64,000 nt of DNA from Serratia marcescens subsp. marcescens ATCC 13880 (GTDB lineage: Bacteria; Pseudomonadota; Gammaproteobacteria; Enterobacterales; Enterobacteriaceae). Shown here piece after piece: positions 10,704 to 21,916 of this stretch (within the stretch, counting starts at the first letter, position 1; each line of letters opens with the position of its first letter). The stretch lies in contig NZ_CP071238.1 in NCBI RefSeq assembly GCF_017299535.1, forward strand, positions 372,001 to 436,000, in the 5' to 3' direction. The notes under the pieces were generated by a model that saw only the letters and a list, made by a program, of their open reading frames with translations, did no database searches and was not told the origin of the DNA. Both the position numbers and the translations under genes were made by a program.

Positions 10704-11045
10704 ATTTTCTCTTCGTTTCAAACTCAAGTCCAACGCCTTATCCGGCGCGGATTTTTGTCCCGTTTTACACGCCTGCTAAAAATGTTGTGAACAGAGTTAT
10801 CCACAGCCTCTGCACATAAACTCGCCTGCCTGAAAAATCAACGTCATACAAATTAAATATTTATCTATTTGATTTATATGCTTATTTATTTATCCCAAAA
10901 CGTTATGCCGATCACTTGCTCTTTTTGTTGCAGTTGAAAGACAACGTGTTTTTATTTTTATGCACAAATCCACAGAGTGAGTCTTCCGGCGATAAGCCCG
11001 CGCGGCGCACGCCGTCAGGCGTCCCTCGGCAAACCTTTTTCCACA
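10704..11045. promoter_or_regulatory. datA: datA-like DnaA-box cluster downstream of tRNA-Gly
   Basis: The roughly 310-base gap between the third tRNA-Gly and the queG stop has no gene. It has two perfect DnaA boxes, TTATCCACA at 10797 and TTATGCACA at 10958. A third box fitting the looser TTWTNCACA form, TTTTCCACA, lies at 11037 inside the queG 3' end. All three point the same way. A near box TTTTACACG is at 10763. The DNA between the boxes (about 10830–10900) is AT-rich with imperfect IHF-like cores. In E. coli the DnaA-titrating locus datA lies beside glyVXY and queG, so position and content agree. Function is inferred. Confidence 0.7.
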
Positions 11046-12154
11046 GCCCGTATCAGCCGTTTTTTCTGTGCCGTCTGCACCTCGATGCCCTGCGCTTCGC
11101 GGCGGGCGAGCTGTTGCGCCAGCGCCCAGTGGATATGTTCGTCCAGCATGCTGTCCTGGCCCAAACGCGTGCGCAGCGCGAGCACGACGCCGTCTTCATA
11201 AGGCGCATTGCCCAGCGCTACGGCGATATTGCGCAGCCAGCGCAGGTGGCCGATGCGGCGTATCGCCGAGCCTTCGGTGATGCGCAGGAATTTTTCTTCT
11301 GTCCAGTTGAACAGATCGATCAGCTGCGGCGCATGCAGCGCGGCGCGCGGGCTGAAATCGTCTTCGTCGGTGAGCTGCGAAAAGCGATTCCACGGGCAGA
11401 TCAGCTGGCAGTCGTCGCAGCCGTAGATGCGGTTGCCGAGCAGCGGGCGGAATTCTTCCGGGATCGCGCCTTCCAGCTCGATGGTCAGGTAGGAGATGCA
11501 GCGCCGGGCGTCGACGGTATAGGGGGCGACGATGGCGCCGGTCGGGCAAGTGGTGATGCAGGCGACGCAGCGGCCGCACTGTTCTTCCTGCGGCTGATCC
11601 ACCGGCAGCGGCAGATCGATCAGCAATTCGCCGAGGAAAAACCACGATCCGGCTTCGCGGTTGAGAATTAGTGAGTGTTTACCAACCCATCCGATGCCCG
11701 CCTTGGCGGCCAGCGCGCGCTCCATCACCGGCGCAGAATCGACAAAGGGGCGGAAATTCAACTCGCCGCAGTATTCCTGGATCTGATCGCCCAGTTTTTT
11801 CAGGCGCTGGCGCAACAGCTTGTGATAGTCACGCCCCAGCGCGTAGCGGCTGACGTAGCCCAACTGCGAATCTTGCAAGGTGCTGGCGAACGCCGCCTTG
11901 GCCGGCAGGTAGTTCATGCGTACGCTGATCACTCGCAGCGTGCCCGGCAACAGTTCGTGAGGGCGTGCGCGCAACATGCCGTGGCGCGCCATCCATTCCA
12001 TCTCGCCGTGGTACTGCTTGTCGAGCCAGGCCTGCAGCTTCGGCTCTTCAAGGCTCAGATCGGTATCGCAGATGCCAACCTGCTGGAATCCTAGCGATTG
12101 CCCCCATTGCTTGATATGTTGGGCGAGTTGATGAAGATCGAGGGGGTGCGTCAT
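11015..12154 (-). CDS. queG: Epoxyqueuosine reductase
   Basis: Catalyses the last step of queuosine synthesis, reducing epoxyqueuosine to queuosine in the wobble position of certain tRNAs. The enzyme uses cobalamin and two [4Fe-4S] clusters. Cluster motifs CGRCVACITTCP (about residue 191) and CDDCQLICPWN (about 245) are visible, as is RPFVDSAPVMERALAAKAGIGW. The 379-residue length matches the family. Its start codon overlaps the start codon of the divergent nnr: the palindrome CATG at 12152–12155 serves both strands. The 3' end carries one DnaA-like box. Confidence 0.96.
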   Translation of the reverse strand: MTHPLDLHQLAQHIKQWGQSLGFQQVGICDTDLSLEEPKLQAWLDKQYHGEMEWMARHGMLRARPHELLPGTLRVISVRMNYLPAKAAFASTLQDSQLGYVSRYALGRDYHKLLRQRLKKLGDQIQEYCGELNFRPFVDSAPVMERALAAKAGIGWVGKHSLILNREAGSWFFLGELLIDLPLPVDQPQEEQCGRCVACITTCPTGAIVAPYTVDARRCISYLTIELEGAIPEEFRPLLGNRIYGCDDCQLICPWNRFSQLTDEDDFSPRAALHAPQLIDLFNWTEEKFLRITEGSAIRRIGHLRWLRNIAVALGNAPYEDGVVLALRTRLGQDSMLDEHIHWALAQQLARREAQGIEVQTAQKKRLIRAVEKGLPRDA

Positions 12155-13667
12155 GACGGGCCACAGTGAAAAAGCATACGCTGACAGTTTACCACACTCT
12201 GTCTGGCCTGCGGATTGGATCCGTCGCTCGGAACCCGCGGCGGCGGCCTCGCTCGGTATTTCTCTTTACGATTTGATGCAGCGCGCCGGTCAGGCGGCCT
12301 ACGCGCTGGCGCGCAACGCGTACCCTTCCCGCGACCACTGGCTGGTGCTGTGTGGCCACGGCAACAACGGCGGCGACGGCTATGTGGTGGCGCGTCTGGC
12401 GAAGGCGGCGGGCGTGCAGGTGACGCTGATCGCCTGCGAAGGCGCACGTCCTTTGCCACCGGAAGCCGCAGCGGCTCGCGAGGCCTGGCAAGCAGCAGGC
12501 GGCGACATTCTGCCGGCGAACAGCCGCTGGCCGGCGTCTGTTTCGCTCATCATCGACGGCCTGCTGGGCACTGGTCTGGGCAGCGCGCCGCGTGCGCCTT
12601 ACGACGCGCTGATCGAGGCCGCCAACCGCCATTCGGCACCGGTGGTGGCGCTCGATATTCCGTCCGGCCTGCTGGCGGAAAGCGGCGCGGCGCCAGGCGC
12701 GGTGGTGCGTGCCGCGCACACCGTCACGTTCATCGGCCTCAAACCGGGGTTGCTGACCGGCCAGGCGCGTGACTGGGTCGGGCAACTTCATCAGAATGCG
12801 CTAGGCTTATCGGGTTGGTTGGCAAGGCAACCGGAGCAGATTCAGCGGCTTACCGCCGAGGTGTTGCCGCGCTGGCTGCATCCGCGCCGTCCTTGCGCTC
12901 ATAAGGGCGAGCATGGCCGCCTGCTGTTGGTGGGCGGCGATAGCGGTTTCGGTGGCGCCATTCGCATGGCGGCGGAGGCGGCGCTGCGCAGCGGGGCTGG
13001 ATTGGTGCGAGTGCTTACTCACATCGATCATGTTGCGCCGCTGCTGACGGCCAGGCCGGAGCTGATGGCGCAGGCGCTGGACGAGGCGACGCTGCGGCAG
13101 GCGATGCAATGGGCGGATGTGCTGGTGATTGGCCCGGGGCTGGGCCAGGCTGAGTGGGGCAAAAACGCCTTGAGCGTGCTGCAAACCAGCGATAAACCAG
13201 CCTTGTGGGACGCCGATGCGCTGAACTTGCTGGCATTAAATCCCGAGAAACGGCAGAATCGCGTGATGACTCCGCATCCTGGAGAGGCGGCGCGGCTGTT
13301 GAGCTGCAGCACTGCTGACATCGAGAGTGATCGCTTACTTGCCGTGCGCAAGCTGACGGCGCGCTACGGCGGTGTGGCGGTGCTGAAAGGCGCCGGTACG
13401 CTGATCGCCGATGAGCAGGGGCAGATGGCGATCGCCGACGTCGGCAACGCCGGCATGGCCTCCGGCGGCATGGGCGATGTGCTGTCGGGCATCATCGGCG
13501 GTTTGCTGGCGCAAAAGCTCCCGCTGTATGATGCCGCCTGTGCGGGCTGCGTCGTGCATGGCGCGGCCGGCGATCGCGTAGCGGAAAGACAAGGAACAAG
13601 AGGCATGTTGGCGACCGATTTACTGCCGGACATCCTTCATTTCGTTAATCCTGAGTGGGCAAAATAG
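12153..13667 (+). CDS. nnr: Bifunctional NAD(P)H-hydrate repair enzyme
   Basis: Repairs damaged NAD(P)H. The N-terminal half (about residues 1–220) is the NAD(P)HX epimerase with [15 protein letters not shown]. The C-terminal half (about 235–504) is the ADP-dependent dehydratase with [18 protein letters not shown] near residue 432. The 504-residue length is close to the E. coli fusion (515). The ATG shares CATG with the queG start on the other strand. It leads the cluster nnr–tsaE–amiB–mutL–miaA–hfq. Confidence 0.96.
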   Translation: MTGHSEKAYADSLPHSVWPADWIRRSEPAAAASLGISLYDLMQRAGQAAYALARNAYPSRDHWLVLCGHGNNGGDGYVVARLAKAAGVQVTLIACEGARPLPPEAAAAREAWQAAGGDILPANSRWPASVSLIIDGLLGTGLGSAPRAPYDALIEAANRHSAPVVALDIPSGLLAESGAAPGAVVRAAHTVTFIGLKPGLLTGQARDWVGQLHQNALGLSGWLARQPEQIQRLTAEVLPRWLHPRRPCAHKGEHGRLLLVGGDSGFGGAIRMAAEAALRSGAGLVRVLTHIDHVAPLLTARPELMAQALDEATLRQAMQWADVLVIGPGLGQAEWGKNALSVLQTSDKPALWDADALNLLALNPEKRQNRVMTPHPGEAARLLSCSTADIESDRLLAVRKLTARYGGVAVLKGAGTLIADEQGQMAIADVGNAGMASGGMGDVLSGIIGGLLAQKLPLYDAACAGCVVHGAAGDRVAERQGTRGMLATDLLPDILHFVNPEWAK

Positions 13668-13677
13668 ACTTTATCGA

Positions 13678-14148
13678 ATGAAAGAACTCGTTTTACCTCT
13701 GCCGGACGAGGCAGCGACTGTCGCTTTGGGCACCACTTTGGCCAAGGCCTGCGATCGCGCCAGCGTCATCTATCTCTACGGCGACCTGGGCGCCGGTAAA
13801 ACCACCTTCAGCCGTGGCTTCCTGCAGGCGTTGGGGCATCAGGGCAACGTCAAAAGCCCGACCTATACGCTGGTAGAGCCCTATGCCTTGCAGCCGTTGG
13901 CGGTGTATCACTTCGATCTGTATCGCTTGGCCGATCCGGAAGAGCTTGAATTCATGGGCATTCGCGATTACTTCGCGCAAGACGCCATCTGCCTGGTCGA
14001 ATGGCCGCAGCAGGGTACCGGCGTGCTGCCGGAGCCGGACCTGGCGCTGCACCTCAGCTATCAGGGCGAGGGGCGAGAGGCGAAGATTGAGGCGATTTCC
14101 GCATACGGCAGCCAGTTGTTAGACCGCATTCATGGATCACAGGGATGA
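13678..14148 (+). CDS. tsaE: tRNA threonylcarbamoyladenosine synthesis ATPase TsaE
   Basis: ATPase partner of TsaB and TsaD in making the t6A modification at position 37 of ANN-decoding tRNAs. The Walker A motif GDLGAGKTT is near residue 38. The segments [10 protein letters not shown] and YHFDLYRL are typical of the family. The length of 156 residues matches E. coli (153). No strong Shine-Dalgarno precedes the ATG and the gap after nnr is only 10 bases, so translation is probably coupled to nnr. Confidence 0.96.
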   Translation: MKELVLPLPDEAATVALGTTLAKACDRASVIYLYGDLGAGKTTFSRGFLQALGHQGNVKSPTYTLVEPYALQPLAVYHFDLYRLADPEELEFMGIRDYFAQDAICLVEWPQQGTGVLPEPDLALHLSYQGEGREAKIEAISAYGSQLLDRIHGSQG

Positions 14149-14155
14149 TGCTGCA

Positions 14156-15952
14156 ATGACGCAGGTGTTGAAAAAATTTGCGGTCATCATGCTGATCGCC
14201 GTGCTGGGGCCGCTCGGCGCGTTGAACGCGCTGGCGGCGTCCTCGCTGTCCGATATCAAAGTGTCGAACGCCCAACGCGAAGCGACGGTGTCGGTGAGCT
14301 TCAATGGTCCGCCGGACTATGCGTTTTTCCCGCTGCACGGCCCGGAACGGGTGGTGCTGGACGTTAATCAGAAGGGCAAGGTCGGCGGTCTTCCGCTCAA
14401 TTTCAGCGGGCAAAACCTGGTGAAAAGCATTCGCTCCAGCGCGCCGAAAGACGCTCAGAGCGTGCGCCTGGTGTTTGATCTGACCCAGCGCGCCAAAACC
14501 CGCGTTTCCACTCGCCAGAACGGCGGCGTGCATACCGTAGTGTTCACCATTTCGGCCGAAGGCGGCGCCAATATCGTGGCGCGTAAAGCGCCGGTGCAAA
14601 CGCCTCCGCCGGTCGCCGTCAGTCAACCGCCGCGTCAGGCGCCGGTCGCGGTGCGTGAAGCGCCGGAGCCGCCGCTGCGCAAAGCGCCGACGGGATCGAA
14701 TCCCTTTACCCAAAAACAGACCGTGGTCGCAGGCACCGCCACTGAGGTCACGCCGCGCAGCAGCCGCGTTTCCGCCGGTTCCGGCGATCGGGTGGTGGTG
14801 GCGATCGACGCCGGCCACGGCGGCCAGGATCCGGGGGCCATCGGCCCGAGCGGGTTGAAAGAAAAGAATGTCACCATCGCCATCGCGCGTCGCCTGCAGG
14901 CGATGCTGGACGCCGACCCGCAGTTCAAACCGGTGCTGACGCGTAACGGTGACTATTTCATCTCGGTGATGGGGCGTTCCGACGTTGCGCGTAAACAGGG
15001 CGCCAACGTGCTGGTCTCCATCCATGCCGACGCCGCGCCAAACCGCAGCGCCAGCGGCGCTTCCGTCTGGGTGCTGTCCAATCGCCGCGCCAACAGCGAA
15101 ATGGCCGGTTGGCTCGAACAGCATGAGAAGCAGTCTGAGCTGCTCGGCGGCGCCGGCGATTTGCTGGCCAATAGCCAGGCCGACCCTTATCTGAGCCAGG
15201 CGGTGCTGGATCTGCAGTTCGGTCACTCGCAGCGCGTCGGGTACGACGTGGCGGTGAAAGTGCTGCAGCAGCTGCAGAGCGTCGGATCGTTGCATAAACG
15301 CCGGCCGGAACACGCCAGCCTGGGCGTGCTGCGTTCGCCGGATATTCCATCGCTGCTGGTGGAAACCGGATTTATCAGTAATAGCACGGAGGAGCGGCTG
15401 CTGGGCAGTAGCGCGTATCAGGAGAAGATTGCCAAGGCCATTCATAACGGCCTGCGCAGCTACTTCCTGGCGCATCCGCTGCAAGCCGACCCAAAGGTGG
15501 AAAACCGACCGCTGGACGTCGCAGCGGCGGTTAACACCTCAACACCAGACGTGCGTCAGCCGGAGCCTATCGTCAGCCCGGCCGGCGCGAGCCGCAGCGT
15601 TAGCGGCAAGACCCAGATCCACGTGGTGAAACGGGCGGAGACGCTGTCCGGCATCGCCGACAGCTACGGCACCACCATGGCGGCGCTGCGGGATCTGAAC
15701 AAACTGAAGAAAGACGGCGTGTGGGTCGGGCAACGCCTGAAGGTGCCGGCGGGGAAAACCGCCGCCGTCACCGCCGTCGCCAAAGCGAAAACGCCGGCGA
15801 AAAGGCCGTCTAAACATAAAGTGGCCCGCGGAGATACGCTGTCCTCCATCGCTTCCCGCTACGGGGTCAGCGTCGGCGATCTGAAACGGGTCAATAATCT
15901 GAAGTCGGACGTCGCGCCGCTGGATCGGACGCTGACCATTCCGCAGGCCTAG
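14156..15952 (+). CDS. amiB: N-acetylmuramoyl-L-alanine amidase AmiB with two LysM domains
   Basis: Periplasmic zinc amidase that cuts septal peptidoglycan for daughter-cell separation; in E. coli it is activated by EnvC. A signal peptide (about residues 1–27) is followed by an AMIN domain (about 28–125) and a Pro/Ala-rich linker. The amidase domain runs from [14 protein letters not shown] (about 218) to about 440. Two LysM repeats end the protein (from about 484 and 552). E. coli K-12 AmiB stops at 445 residues, so the LysM part is extra. An in-frame ATG at 14132 would overlap tsaE; I prefer 14156, which follows AGGGA and starts a clean signal peptide. Confidence 0.94.
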   Translation: MTQVLKKFAVIMLIAVLGPLGALNALAASSLSDIKVSNAQREATVSVSFNGPPDYAFFPLHGPERVVLDVNQKGKVGGLPLNFSGQNLVKSIRSSAPKDAQSVRLVFDLTQRAKTRVSTRQNGGVHTVVFTISAEGGANIVARKAPVQTPPPVAVSQPPRQAPVAVREAPEPPLRKAPTGSNPFTQKQTVVAGTATEVTPRSSRVSAGSGDRVVVAIDAGHGGQDPGAIGPSGLKEKNVTIAIARRLQAMLDADPQFKPVLTRNGDYFISVMGRSDVARKQGANVLVSIHADAAPNRSASGASVWVLSNRRANSEMAGWLEQHEKQSELLGGAGDLLANSQADPYLSQAVLDLQFGHSQRVGYDVAVKVLQQLQSVGSLHKRRPEHASLGVLRSPDIPSLLVETGFISNSTEERLLGSSAYQEKIAKAIHNGLRSYFLAHPLQADPKVENRPLDVAAAVNTSTPDVRQPEPIVSPAGASRSVSGKTQIHVVKRAETLSGIADSYGTTMAALRDLNKLKKDGVWVGQRLKVPAGKTAAVTAVAKAKTPAKRPSKHKVARGDTLSSIASRYGVSVGDLKRVNNLKSDVAPLDRTLTIPQA

Positions 15953-15974
15953 CGCCACCGCTACAGGAGTCAGC

Positions 15975-17858
15975 ATGCCTATCCAGGTGTTACCGCCACA
16001 GCTCGCCAACCAGATCGCCGCCGGAGAGGTGGTCGAACGCCCCGCGTCGGTCGTCAAAGAGCTGGTGGAAAACAGCCTGGACGCCGGTGCGACGCGCATC
16101 GATATCGATATCGAACGCGGCGGCGCCAAGCTGATCCGCATTCGCGACAACGGTTGCGGTATCGGCAAGGACGATCTGGCGCTGGCGCTGGCGCGGCACG
16201 CCACCAGTAAAATCAGCACGCTCGACGACCTGGAGGCGATCGTCAGCCTCGGTTTTCGCGGCGAAGCGCTGGCCAGCATCAGTTCGGTGTCCCGTTTGAC
16301 TCTGACGTCGCGCACCGCCGACCAGAGCGAAGCGTGGCAAGCCTATGCCGAAGGGCGCGAGCAGGCGGTGACGGTCAAACCCGCCGCGCACCCGGTCGGC
16401 AGCACGCTGGAAGTGCTGGATCTGTTTTACAACACCCCGGCGCGCCGCAAGTTCATGCGTACCGAGAAAACCGAATTCGGCCATATCGATGAAGTGGTGC
16501 GGCGCATCGCGCTGGCGCGCTTCGATGTGGCGATCAACCTCAGCCACAACGGCAAACTGATCTGCCAATACCGAGCGGCGAAGGAAGAAAGCCAGCACGA
16601 GCGCCGTTTGGGCAGCATCTGCGGCCCGGCGTTTTTGCAGCATGCGCTGAACATCGACTGGCAGCACGGCGATCTGAGCATCCGCGGTTGGGTGGCGGAT
16701 CCGGCCGGGGCGCGCCAGCTGGGTGAAATGCAGTATTGTTACGTCAACTGCCGCATGATGCGCGATCGTTTGATCAATCACGCCATTCGTCAGGCCTATC
16801 AGGATCAGTTGAAGGACGATCAGCAGCCCGCTTACGTGCTGTATCTGGAGGTCGATCCGCACCAGGTGGACGTCAACGTGCATCCCGCCAAGCACGAGGT
16901 GCGTTTCCATCAGGCGCGGCTGGTGCACGATTTTATCTACCAGGCGGTGACCACCGTGCTGCAACAGGCCGGTCAGACTCCGTCGCTGTCGCTGGCGGAA
17001 ACGCCGGACGAAGCGCCCGCGCCGGTCTGGCAGCAGGAAAACCGCGTCGCCGCCGGCGGCAACCATTTTTCTCAGCCTGCGCCGCGCCGTGAAACGCCGC
17101 CACCGGCCGGCACCGCCCGCGAGCGGCCGCCGCAGCCGAGCTGGCAAGCGGCGGGCGGTTATCAGAAACGCGAAGGCGAGCTGTACGGTAAACTGATGCA
17201 GCCCGCCGCCGAGCCGCCGGCCGAGGCCGCGCCGGAAGTCTCGATCAAGCCGCCGCTGTTCCCGCCGGCGAAAGCCGCAGCGGAAACGCCGTTGGCGGGC
17301 GGCCAGCACAGTTTTGGCCGGGTGTTGATGATCCATCCGCCGTGTTATGCGTTGATTGAACAGCGCCAGCAGCCGGCGTTGCTCAATCTTACGGTGGCCG
17401 AGCGCTGGCTGCGTCAGGCGCAGCTCAACCCGCCGACGGAAGGGCTGCGGCCGCAGCCGCTGCTGATCCCAGTCAAGCTGACGTTGGAAAAGAGCGAAGC
17501 GGCGGCCATCGCGCGGCATCAGGCGCTGCTGACGATGATGGGGCTGGAGCTGCAGGCGGATCACGGCCGTGTGACGCTGCGCGCAGTGCCTTTACCATTA
17601 CGCCAACAAAATTTACAAAAACTGATACCCGAACTGTTAGGCTATCTGGCCGAACATCAGGAGATGTCGCCCGCGGTGCTGGCCACCTGGCTCGCTCGCC
17701 GTCTTGGCAGCGAACATGAACAGTGGAACACCTCGCAAGCGATACAATTGCTGACCGACGTTGAACGACTTTGCCCGCAGCTGGTCAAATCGCCACCGAG
17801 CGGACTTTTACAACCCGTTGATTTACAGGCCGCACTGGCGGCCCTCAAGCATGACTGA
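15975..17858 (+). CDS. mutL: DNA mismatch repair protein MutL
   Basis: Couples mismatch recognition by MutS to strand incision by MutH and to UvrD. The N-terminal GHKL ATPase motifs are clear: [11 protein letters not shown] (about residue 33), DNGCGI (about 58) and [11 protein letters not shown] (about 95). A Pro/Ala-rich linker (about 335–430) leads to the C-terminal dimerisation domain. The 627-residue length is close to E. coli (615). The last 8 bases overlap the start of miaA. Confidence 0.97.
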   Translation: MPIQVLPPQLANQIAAGEVVERPASVVKELVENSLDAGATRIDIDIERGGAKLIRIRDNGCGIGKDDLALALARHATSKISTLDDLEAIVSLGFRGEALASISSVSRLTLTSRTADQSEAWQAYAEGREQAVTVKPAAHPVGSTLEVLDLFYNTPARRKFMRTEKTEFGHIDEVVRRIALARFDVAINLSHNGKLICQYRAAKEESQHERRLGSICGPAFLQHALNIDWQHGDLSIRGWVADPAGARQLGEMQYCYVNCRMMRDRLINHAIRQAYQDQLKDDQQPAYVLYLEVDPHQVDVNVHPAKHEVRFHQARLVHDFIYQAVTTVLQQAGQTPSLSLAETPDEAPAPVWQQENRVAAGGNHFSQPAPRRETPPPAGTARERPPQPSWQAAGGYQKREGELYGKLMQPAAEPPAEAAPEVSIKPPLFPPAKAAAETPLAGGQHSFGRVLMIHPPCYALIEQRQQPALLNLTVAERWLRQAQLNPPTEGLRPQPLLIPVKLTLEKSEAAAIARHQALLTMMGLELQADHGRVTLRAVPLPLRQQNLQKLIPELLGYLAEHQEMSPAVLATWLARRLGSEHEQWNTSQAIQLLTDVERLCPQLVKSPPSGLLQPVDLQAALAALKHD

Positions 17859-18792
17859 CACTGAAATGACACCACGTCCCCCGGCTATTTTCATCATGGG
17901 GCCGACCGCCTCGGGCAAGACCGCGCTGGCGATCGCGCTGCGCGAACGCCTGCCGGTGGAACTGATCAGCGTCGATTCCGCGCTGATTTACCGCGGCATG
18001 GATATCGGCACCGCCAAGCCGAGCGCCGAAGAATTGGCGCAGGCGCCGCATCGGCTGATCGATATTCGCGATCCCGCCGAAGCTTACTCGGCCGCGGAGT
18101 TCCGCGCCGATGCGCTGAAAGAGATGGCCGACATCACCGCCGCCGGCCGCATTCCGCTGTTGGTGGGCGGCACCATGTTGTATTTCAAGGCGTTGCTGGA
18201 AGGATTGTCGCCGTTGCCGTCCGCCGATCCCGCGGTGCGCGAGCGCATCGAACGGCAAGCGGCGGAGCAGGGCTGGGAGGCGTTGCACCGTCAGTTACAG
18301 GCGATCGATCCGGTCGCGGCATTGAGAATTCATCCGAATGATCCGCAGAGACTGTCCAGAGCACTGGAAGTTTTTTTTATTTCGGGTAAAACTTTAACGG
18401 AACTGACTAAAATTTCGGGTGAATCGTTGCCGTATCAAGTTCACCAATTTGCGATAGCGCCGACCAGCCGTGAGTTGATCCATCAACGCATCGAGCTGCG
18501 GTACCATCAAATGTTGGCGGCGGGTTTTGAGACGGAAGCGCGTGCACTTTTCGCACGGGGTGATTTGCATACGGACTTGCCCTCCATTCGCTGTGTCGGT
18601 TACCGCCAGATGTGGTCATACTTGTCTGGTGAAATTAGTTACGATGAGATGGTTTATCGTGGTATTTGCGCAACACGTCAGTTGGCTAAACGCCAAATGA
18701 CCTGGTTACGGGGTTGGGAGTCGGTCCATTGGTTGGACAGTGAAAAGCCGGGAGAGGCTTTGGACTCGGTGACACAGGTTGTTAGTGCATAG
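17851..18792 (+). CDS. miaA: tRNA dimethylallyltransferase
   Basis: Adds the isopentenyl group to A37 of tRNAs that read UNN codons. The P-loop [10 protein letters not shown] is near residue 17, followed by [20 protein letters not shown]. The frame is open from 17761, inside mutL. The ATG at 17851 gives 313 residues, matches the family start and overlaps the mutL stop by 8 bases. In E. coli heat-shock promoters for hfq lie within miaA; I did not locate them here. The last 450 bases are less GC-rich than the rest. Confidence 0.96.
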   Translation: MTDTEMTPRPPAIFIMGPTASGKTALAIALRERLPVELISVDSALIYRGMDIGTAKPSAEELAQAPHRLIDIRDPAEAYSAAEFRADALKEMADITAAGRIPLLVGGTMLYFKALLEGLSPLPSADPAVRERIERQAAEQGWEALHRQLQAIDPVAALRIHPNDPQRLSRALEVFFISGKTLTELTKISGESLPYQVHQFAIAPTSRELIHQRIELRYHQMLAAGFETEARALFARGDLHTDLPSIRCVGYRQMWSYLSGEISYDEMVYRGICATRQLAKRQMTWLRGWESVHWLDSEKPGEALDSVTQVVSA

Positions 18793-18894
18793 GTTGGGTG
18801 ATTGTGTACAATTGCTGAGTATTCAGCGCGCAAATTTTTTACGTCGTTTATTTTAGAGCCGACAGGTTCTTAGTTACAAACAACAAGCAAATAA

Positions 18895-19215
<321 letters not shown>

Positions 19216-19313
19216 AGCGCGTTGCAAGTCAACCATGACGGGGAGCATAAGCAGCCGCGGGCTGTTTATGTCCCCCAAACTCACGGTGAGTGTCCGTTTG
19301 AGAGGTTGCACGC

Positions 19314-20594
19314 TTGTTTGACCGTTATGAAGCCGGTGAGCAGGCCGTACTGGTTCATATCTATTTCTCGCAAGACAAAGATACGGAAGACCTCAACGAG
19401 TTCGAATCGCTGGTCTCCTCAGCCGGTGTCGAAGCTTTGCAAGTGGTGACTGGTAGCCGCAAAGCCCCGCATCCGAAGTACTTTGTCGGCGAAGGAAAGG
19501 CCGAAGAAATTGCAGATGCGGTGAAAGCCAGCGGCGCGTCTGTTGTCCTGTTTGATCATTCCCTTTCCCCGGCGCAGGAAAGAAACCTCGAGCGCCTGTG
19601 CGAATGCCGGGTGATCGATCGCACCGGGCTGATTTTAGACATCTTCGCCCAGCGTGCCCGCACCCATGAAGGTAAGCTGCAGGTGGAGCTGGCGCAGTTG
19701 CGTCACATCGCCACGCGTCTGGTACGCGGCTGGACGCACCTGGAGCGGCAAAAAGGGGGGATTGGCCTGCGCGGGCCGGGGGAAACCCAGCTTGAGACCG
19801 ACCGTCGCCTGTTGCGCGATCGCATCAGCTTGATTCTGCGCCGCCTGGAGCGGGTAGAAAAGCAGCGTGAACAAGGCCGACGCGCGCGGACCCGTGCCGA
19901 TGTGCCGACCGTATCGCTGGTGGGCTACACCAACGCCGGCAAATCCACCTTGTTTAACCGAATAACGTCTGCCGAGGTGTATGCGGCGGACCAGCTATTT
20001 GCCACCCTGGATCCTACGTTGCGGCGCATTGACGTGCCGGACGTGGGGGATACCGTGTTGGCGGATACCGTAGGCTTCATCCGGCACCTGCCGCACGATC
20101 TGGTGGCCGCCTTCAAGGCGACGCTGCAGGAAACGCGCCAGGCATCTCTGCTGCTGCACGTCATCGATGCCGCAGATCCGCGCGTCGATGAGAACATCGA
20201 AGCGGTGAACACCGTGCTGGCGGAGATAGACTCGGATGAAATTCCTACACTGTTAGTGATGAACAAAATAGATATGCTGGACGATTTTGTGCCGCGTATC
20301 GACCGCAACGACGAAAACCTGCCGATCCGGGTGTGGCTGTCCGCCGCCAGCGGAGAGGGTATTCCGTTGCTGTATCAGGCGTTGACGGAGCGCTTATCGG
20401 GGGAGATCGCGCATTACGAATTGCGCTTACCGCCACGGGCAGGCCGTCTTCGCAGCCGTTTTTACCAGCTTCAGGCGATTGAAAAAGAGTGGAACGAAGA
20501 AGACGGCAGCATTGGCGTGGTGGTGCGAATGCCGATCGTCGAATGGCGTCGTCTCTGCAAGCAAGAACAGGACCTGATTGACTTTATCGTATGA
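19314..20594 (+). CDS. hflX: Ribosome-associated GTPase HflX
   Basis: GTPase that splits stalled or heat-damaged ribosomes. An N-terminal HflX domain contains [25 protein letters not shown] residues (about 145–165). The G domain starts with GYTNAGKST (about 204), followed by [14 protein letters not shown] and NKIDML. The start codon is TTG, 11 bases after GAGAGG, and the protein then begins [17 protein letters not shown], exactly where E. coli HflX starts. It lies between hfq and hflK. Confidence 0.95.
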   Translation: MFDRYEAGEQAVLVHIYFSQDKDTEDLNEFESLVSSAGVEALQVVTGSRKAPHPKYFVGEGKAEEIADAVKASGASVVLFDHSLSPAQERNLERLCECRVIDRTGLILDIFAQRARTHEGKLQVELAQLRHIATRLVRGWTHLERQKGGIGLRGPGETQLETDRRLLRDRISLILRRLERVEKQREQGRRARTRADVPTVSLVGYTNAGKSTLFNRITSAEVYAADQLFATLDPTLRRIDVPDVGDTVLADTVGFIRHLPHDLVAAFKATLQETRQASLLLHVIDAADPRVDENIEAVNTVLAEIDSDEIPTLLVMNKIDMLDDFVPRIDRNDENLPIRVWLSAASGEGIPLLYQALTERLSGEIAHYELRLPPRAGRLRSRFYQLQAIEKEWNEEDGSIGVVVRMPIVEWRRLCKQEQDLIDFIV

Positions 20595-20662
20595 TCATAT
20601 CCTGTTACATTTATGCTTCGCGAAAGCCTGAAGTACCCAATCACAGAATATGGAGCTAAAAC

Positions 20663-21913
20663 ATGGCGTGGAATCAGCCCGGTAATAACGGACAGGACCG
20701 CGACCCGTGGGGGAGCAGCAATAATAATGGCGGCAACTCTGGCGGTAACAACAAAGGCGGTCGTGATCAAGGGCCACCTGATTTGGACGATATCTTCCGC
20801 AAACTGAGCAAGAAATTGAGCGGTTTCGGCGGGGGCAAAGGCTCCAACAGCAATAGCGGCGGCACCGGCACCTCTGGCCCGGGCTTCAGCGGCCGCATTA
20901 TCGGTATCGCGGCGGTCGCCGTGGTGGTGATCTGGGCCGCTAGCGGCTTCTACACCATCAAGGAAGCCGAGCGCGGCGTCGTGACGCGTTTCGGCAAGTT
21001 CAGCCATCTGGTGCAGCCGGGCCTGAACTGGAAGCCGACCTTCATCGACGACGTGCGTCCGGTGAACGTGGAATCCGTGCGCGAATTGGCGGCGTCCGGC
21101 GTGATGCTGACCTCCGATGAAAACGTGGTGCGCGTGGAAATGAACGTGCAGTACCGCGTGACCAACCCGGAAGCGTACCTGTTCAGCGTCGTCAATGCCG
21201 ACGACAGCCTGAGCCAGGCGACCGACAGCGCCCTGCGCGGCGTAATCGGCAAGTACTCGATGGATCGCATCCTGACCGAAGGCCGTACCGTGGTGCGTAA
21301 CGATACGCAGCGCATGCTGGAAGAGACCATCCGTCCTTACAACATGGGCATCACGCTGCTGGACGTCAACTTCCAGGCGGCGCGTCCGCCGGAAGAGGTG
21401 AAGGCGTCGTTCGACGATGCGATCGCCGCGCGTGAGAATGAGCAGCAATACATCCGTGAAGCGGAAGCTTACGCCAACGAAGTTCAGCCGCGTGCGAACG
21501 GCCAGGCGCAGCGTCTGCTGGAAGACTCCAAGGCTTATAAGGACCGTACCGTCCTGGAAGCTCAGGGTGAGGTGGCGCGCTTTGCCAAGCTGTTGCCGGA
21601 ATACAAGTCCGCACCGCAGATCACCCGCGAGCGTCTGTATATCGAAACCATGGAAAAAGTGCTGGGCCATACCCGTAAGGTGTTGGTGAGCGACAAAGGC
21701 AACAACCTGATGGTGCTGCCGCTGGATCAGATGCTGCGCGGCCAAGGCGCGGCGGCGGAGAGCGGCAACAAGGATACCAGCCTGATTCGCCTCAATCCGA
21801 ATCCTGCGCCGGCTGCCAACAGCAGCACTCCGCGCACCAGCGGCGGATCGGTTATGGATCAGCGCCGGGCGAATGCGCAGCGTGACGACACCACTCGCGT
21901 AGGGAGAGAGTAA
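20663..21913 (+). CDS. hflK: FtsH modulator HflK
   Basis: SPFH/prohibitin-family inner-membrane protein that forms a large cage with HflC around the FtsH protease and limits its access to membrane substrates. The N-terminus is Gly/Asn-rich and cytoplasmic. A single membrane segment lies at about 80–98 (IIGIAAVAVVVIWAASGFY) and a band-7 domain follows on the periplasmic side. The 416-residue length is close to E. coli (419). It is preceded by ATGGAG and followed after 3 bases by hflC. Confidence 0.97.
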   Translation: MAWNQPGNNGQDRDPWGSSNNNGGNSGGNNKGGRDQGPPDLDDIFRKLSKKLSGFGGGKGSNSNSGGTGTSGPGFSGRIIGIAAVAVVVIWAASGFYTIKEAERGVVTRFGKFSHLVQPGLNWKPTFIDDVRPVNVESVRELAASGVMLTSDENVVRVEMNVQYRVTNPEAYLFSVVNADDSLSQATDSALRGVIGKYSMDRILTEGRTVVRNDTQRMLEETIRPYNMGITLLDVNFQAARPPEEVKASFDDAIAARENEQQYIREAEAYANEVQPRANGQAQRLLEDSKAYKDRTVLEAQGEVARFAKLLPEYKSAPQITRERLYIETMEKVLGHTRKVLVSDKGNNLMVLPLDQMLRGQGAAAESGNKDTSLIRLNPNPAPAANSSTPRTSGGSVMDQRRANAQRDDTTRVGRE

Positions 21914-21916
21914 TCA

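Noticed and set aside
10834..10880. Specific IHF sites inside the datA-like region
   Set aside because: Two cores each have at least one mismatch to the consensus, and in AT-rich DNA such matches are common, so no single site is claimed.
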